The notes under the pieces are model-generated. The model worked only from the letters and a program-made list of their open reading frames with translations. It was not told the origin of the DNA and searched no databases. A program made the position numbers and the translations under genes. A stretch of 64,000 nucleotides of DNA from Agromyces mangrovi (GTDB taxonomy: Bacteria; Actinomycetota; Actinomycetes; Actinomycetales; Microbacteriaceae): the NCBI RefSeq assembly GCF_030296695.1, contig NZ_AP027737.1, positions 2,170,001-2,234,000 on the forward strand, in the 5' to 3' direction. Numbering within the stretch: position 1 is the stretch's first letter; each line of letters starts with the position of its first letter. Shown piece after piece: positions 62,129 to 64,000 of this stretch.

Positions 62129-63147
62129 CAGGCGAGCGTATCGACCGGCGGCACCGCCCGGACCCGCATCTCCTCGAGGTTGGGGAGATGCGCGCGCAGC
62201 TCCAGGTCGGCCGCCGCGAGCAGGTGCGCCGCCTCGGCGAGCGAGCGATCGGATGCCTCGACGACGGCGTCGCCCTGCAGGCGGTGACCCACCCAGCGCA
62301 GCCGCACCTCGCGCACCGCGGTGACGCCGTCGACGTGGGCGAGCGCGTGCTCGGCGCGGTCGACGAGGTCGGGGTCGATGCGATCCATCAGGCGCGCGCC
62401 GACGCTGCGCACCGTGCCCCACAGCAGCACCAGGATCGCCGCCGAGATCGCGAGCCCCACGATCGGGTCGGCGAGGGGGAAGCCGAGCAGCACGCCGACG
62501 CCGCCGAGCACGACCGCGAGCGAGGTGAAGCCGTCGGTGCGGGCGTGCACGCCGTCGGCGACCAGCGCGGCCGAGCCGATGCGGCGGCCCGCGCGGATGC
62601 GGTAGATCGCGACGGCCTCGTTGCCGGCGAACCCGATGACGCCCGCGGCGATCACCCAGCCGAGGTGGTCGATCGGCTGCGGTGAGACGAGCCGGTCGAT
62701 CGACTGCCACGCGGCGACGACCGCCGAGAGTGCGACGACGAGCACGATGAACAGGCCCGCGAGGTCCTCGGCGCGGCCGTAGCCGTACGGCTGCCGGCGG
62801 GTCGCCGCGCGCCGGCCGAGCACGAAGGCGATCCAGAGCGGCACCGCGGTGAGCGCATCGGCGAAGTTGTGCACGGTGTCGGCGAGCAGTGCGACCGAAC
62901 CGCTGATGGCGACCACCGCGAGCTGCAGCACGGTGGTCGCGAGCAGCACGACGAGGCTGACCTTGACCGCCCGGATGCCCTGGCCCGACGCCTCGAGCGC
63001 ATCGTCGACCGAGTCGGCGGCGTCGTGGGTGTGCGGCACGAAGATCTCGCGCAGTGCGCCGCGGAGGCCGCCGTGGTGGTGGCCATGGTCGTGCGGATGC
63101 CCGTGGGCGTGGCCGTGCCCGTGGGTCTGCTCGTGCGCGCGGGTCAT
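62128..63147 (-). CDS. cation diffusion facilitator (CDF) metal exporter
   Basis: A 339-residue divalent-metal/proton antiporter. The His-rich N-terminus (HEQTHGHGHAHGHPHDHGHHHGG) is a metal-binding tail; six helices follow, with the CDF metal-site residues in ALLADTVHNFADALTAVPL (HxxxD near residue 90) and LVADGVHARTDGFTSLAVVL (HxxxD near 207). The C-terminal cytosolic domain (about 275-335) is the metal-sensing dimer. ATG 63147 overlaps the ArsR stop (ATGA), so it is expressed with its regulator. Zinc or cobalt are the likely substrates; the choice is inference. Confidence 0.9.
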   Translation of the reverse strand: MTRAHEQTHGHGHAHGHPHDHGHHHGGLRGALREIFVPHTHDAADSVDDALEASGQGIRAVKVSLVVLLATTVLQLAVVAISGSVALLADTVHNFADALTAVPLWIAFVLGRRAATRRQPYGYGRAEDLAGLFIVLVVALSAVVAAWQSIDRLVSPQPIDHLGWVIAAGVIGFAGNEAVAIYRIRAGRRIGSAALVADGVHARTDGFTSLAVVLGGVGVLLGFPLADPIVGLAISAAILVLLWGTVRSVGARLMDRIDPDLVDRAEHALAHVDGVTAVREVRLRWVGHRLQGDAVVEASDRSLAEAAHLLAAADLELRAHLPNLEEMRVRAVPPVDTLA

Positions 63148-63551
63148 CGCCCGCGTCCGTCGGCCCGATGGTGCCGCGGCGTGCCGCCGAGTGCGTGCTC
63201 CGCCTGGTGGATGGCGTCGGTCACGAGCAGTGCCGCGTGCTCGTCGACGAGGGAGTAGTGCACGCGGGTGCCTTCGTGCCGGGTGGTGACCATGCGCGCG
63301 AGGCGCAGCTTGGCGAGGTGCTGCGAGACGGCGGCGGGCGACTTCTCGGCGATCTCGGCGAGTGCGTTGACGGGCAGCTCCCCGTGCTCGCGCAGGGCGA
63401 GGATGAGGCGCACGCGCGTGGCATCCGCCAGCATCGCGAAGACCTCGACCGCGAGCTCGACGTACTCGCTGTCGGGCATGCGCCCGCAGCGCGCCGGGTC
63501 GCCCGCGGGCGTCGTGCCGGGGGCATCCGTCACCTGCATATCTGCATCCAT
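63144..63551 (-). CDS. ArsR/SmtB-family metalloregulator
   Basis: A 135-residue repressor. The winged helix is clear: EYVELAVEVFAMLADATRVRLILALREHGELPVNALAEIAEKSPAAVSQHLAKLRLARMVTTRHEGTRVHYSL, with a C-terminal HAALLVTDAIHQAEHALG helix holding His residues that could form a metal site, as in SmtB/CzrA (alpha5). ATG 63551 is taken as the start; ATG 63539 is possible. Both lie within a palindromic operator, so the mRNA may be leaderless. Metal binding would release the repressor and induce the CDF exporter. Confidence 0.87.
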   Translation of the reverse strand: MDADMQVTDAPGTTPAGDPARCGRMPDSEYVELAVEVFAMLADATRVRLILALREHGELPVNALAEIAEKSPAAVSQHLAKLRLARMVTTRHEGTRVHYSLVDEHAALLVTDAIHQAEHALGGTPRHHRADGRGR

Positions 63552-63560
63552 ACGCAGATA
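63539..63560. promoter_or_regulatory. ArsR/SmtB operator overlapping the arsR-type start codon
   Basis: TATCTGC (63539-63545) and GCAGATA (63554-63560) are exact inverted repeats with an 8-base spacer. The arsR ATG at 63551 lies inside. On the minus strand a -10-like TATCTG is 4 bases before the ATG, consistent with a leaderless transcript that the repressor would block directly. Confidence 0.6.
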
Positions 63561-63616
63561 CTTGCACAGTTCGGTGACCGGCGCAGCCGCGGCATCCGCG
63601 TGGGTAGGGTGTGCGG

Positions 63617-64000
63617 GTGACGATCGAGATCCGACGGGCGGGGCGGGCGGATGCCGCGAGCCTCGCCGAGCTCGCTGCTGAGACGTTCCCGCTGGCCTGC
63701 CCGCCGCACGCCACCGCCGCATCGATCGCGGCGTTCATCGCGGAGCACTTCACGGTCGCGCGGTTCGAGGAGTACCTCGCCGACCCGGCGCGGATCCTGC
63801 TGGTCGCCGAGGACGACGACGCCTCGCTCGCGGGCGACGCGCTCGCGCCGCGACGGATGCCGGTGGGCTACGCGATGCTCGTCACGGGCGAGCCGGCCGA
63901 CGCCGACGTGGTCGCGGCCGTCACCGCACGGCCCACGGTCGAGCTGAGCAAGTTCTACACGCGACGCACCGTGCACGGCACGGGCGTCGCTGCACCGCTC
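63617..64000 (+). CDS. GNAT-family N-acetyltransferase, partial at the window end
   Basis: First 128 codons of an open frame that continues past 64000. GTG 63617 opens TIEIRRAGRADAASLAELAAETFPLACPP, the usual GNAT start, and ELSKFYTRRTVHGTGVAAPL at the edge is the conserved strand plus acetyl-CoA pyrophosphate-binding turn (R/Q-x-x-G-x-G/A), here with HGTGVA. It is divergent from the ArsR gene with a gap of about 65 bases. The acceptor substrate is unknown and the 3' part is missing. Confidence 0.75.
   Translation, partial: MTIEIRRAGRADAASLAELAAETFPLACPPHATAASIAAFIAEHFTVARFEEYLADPARILLVAEDDDASLAGDALAPRRMPVGYAMLVTGEPADADVVAAVTARPTVELSKFYTRRTVHGTGVAAPL

Overview
The window is high-GC (roughly 70%) actinobacterial chromosome. 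The order tRNA-Trp–secE–nusG–rplK–rplA, an LysG/ArgP-type regulator, RamB beside glyoxylate-bypass genes, DUF222/HNH proteins, and the very frequent motif GCATCCG/CGGATGC all suggest a Microbacteriaceae member, plausibly Agromyces-like; the genus is inference. No insertion sequence, prophage, CRISPR array or rRNA is visible. Genes are dense and mostly start at ATG or GTG with overlapping ATGA/GTGA junctions.

Layout. 1–4.7 kb: LysR regulator, dGTPase, aminotransferase, b-type cytochrome-like membrane protein. 4.7–7.6 kb: tRNA-Trp and the secE-nusG-rplK-rplA block ending in a strong terminator. 7.7–16 kb: small membrane proteins, an FHA protein, two tandem succinate-semialdehyde dehydrogenase paralogues (the second lacks its N-terminus) each preceded by the same 19-bp palindromic site, a CaiB CoA-transferase/glutaryl-CoA dehydrogenase pair, and a Tat-exported protein. 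16–22 kb: class III aminotransferase and mmsA divergent from a PucR regulator, then VOC and HxlR genes. 22–26 kb: a tight minus-strand operon of FAD amine oxidase, cupin, P1 peptidase and MOSC protein. 26–33 kb: serine hydrolase divergent from PadR and a GH16-like protein; RamB; phosphotransferase; DUF222/HNH; lipoprotein. 33–39 kb: spermidine/putrescine-type ABC transporter operon with an amidohydrolase. 39–42.6 kb: aceA–aceB. 42.6–50.5 kb: a cell-wall-binding-repeat protein, glycosyltransferase, two CPBP proteases, AIM24 protein and a DUF308–DUF389 membrane protein. 50.6–56.1 kb: LuxR-type two-component system divergent from a large secreted glycosyl hydrolase. 56–64 kb: LLM oxidoreductase, Na+/H+ antiporter, GbsR/MarR regulator with a GT1 glycosyltransferase, aldo/keto reductase, DUF2804 protein, CDF metal exporter with ArsR regulator, and a partial GNAT acetyltransferase at the edge.

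A metabolic theme is amine and short-acyl catabolism: polyamine-type uptake, a PuuB-like oxidase, class III aminotransferase, semialdehyde dehydrogenases and glutarate-type CoA enzymes yield succinate, acetyl-CoA or propionyl-CoA, with the glyoxylate bypass and its regulator RamB also present. This linkage is inferred from families, not shown by the sequence.

A striking technical feature is six genes each broken or altered by one apparent single-base indel (mmsA, the adjacent aminotransferase, a phosphotransferase, the second ABC permease, the response regulator, the LLM oxidoreductase). Several lie in short G/C runs and all restore family-typical sequence when one base is added or removed, so uncorrected sequencing error is as likely as real decay. 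I did not find a clearly novel defence or mobile system; the best candidates for new biology are the dispersed GCATCCG motif, the duplicated operator with the truncated dehydrogenase, the four-gene amine oxidase/P1 peptidase operon, and the unusual GH16-like and DUF308–DUF389 proteins.
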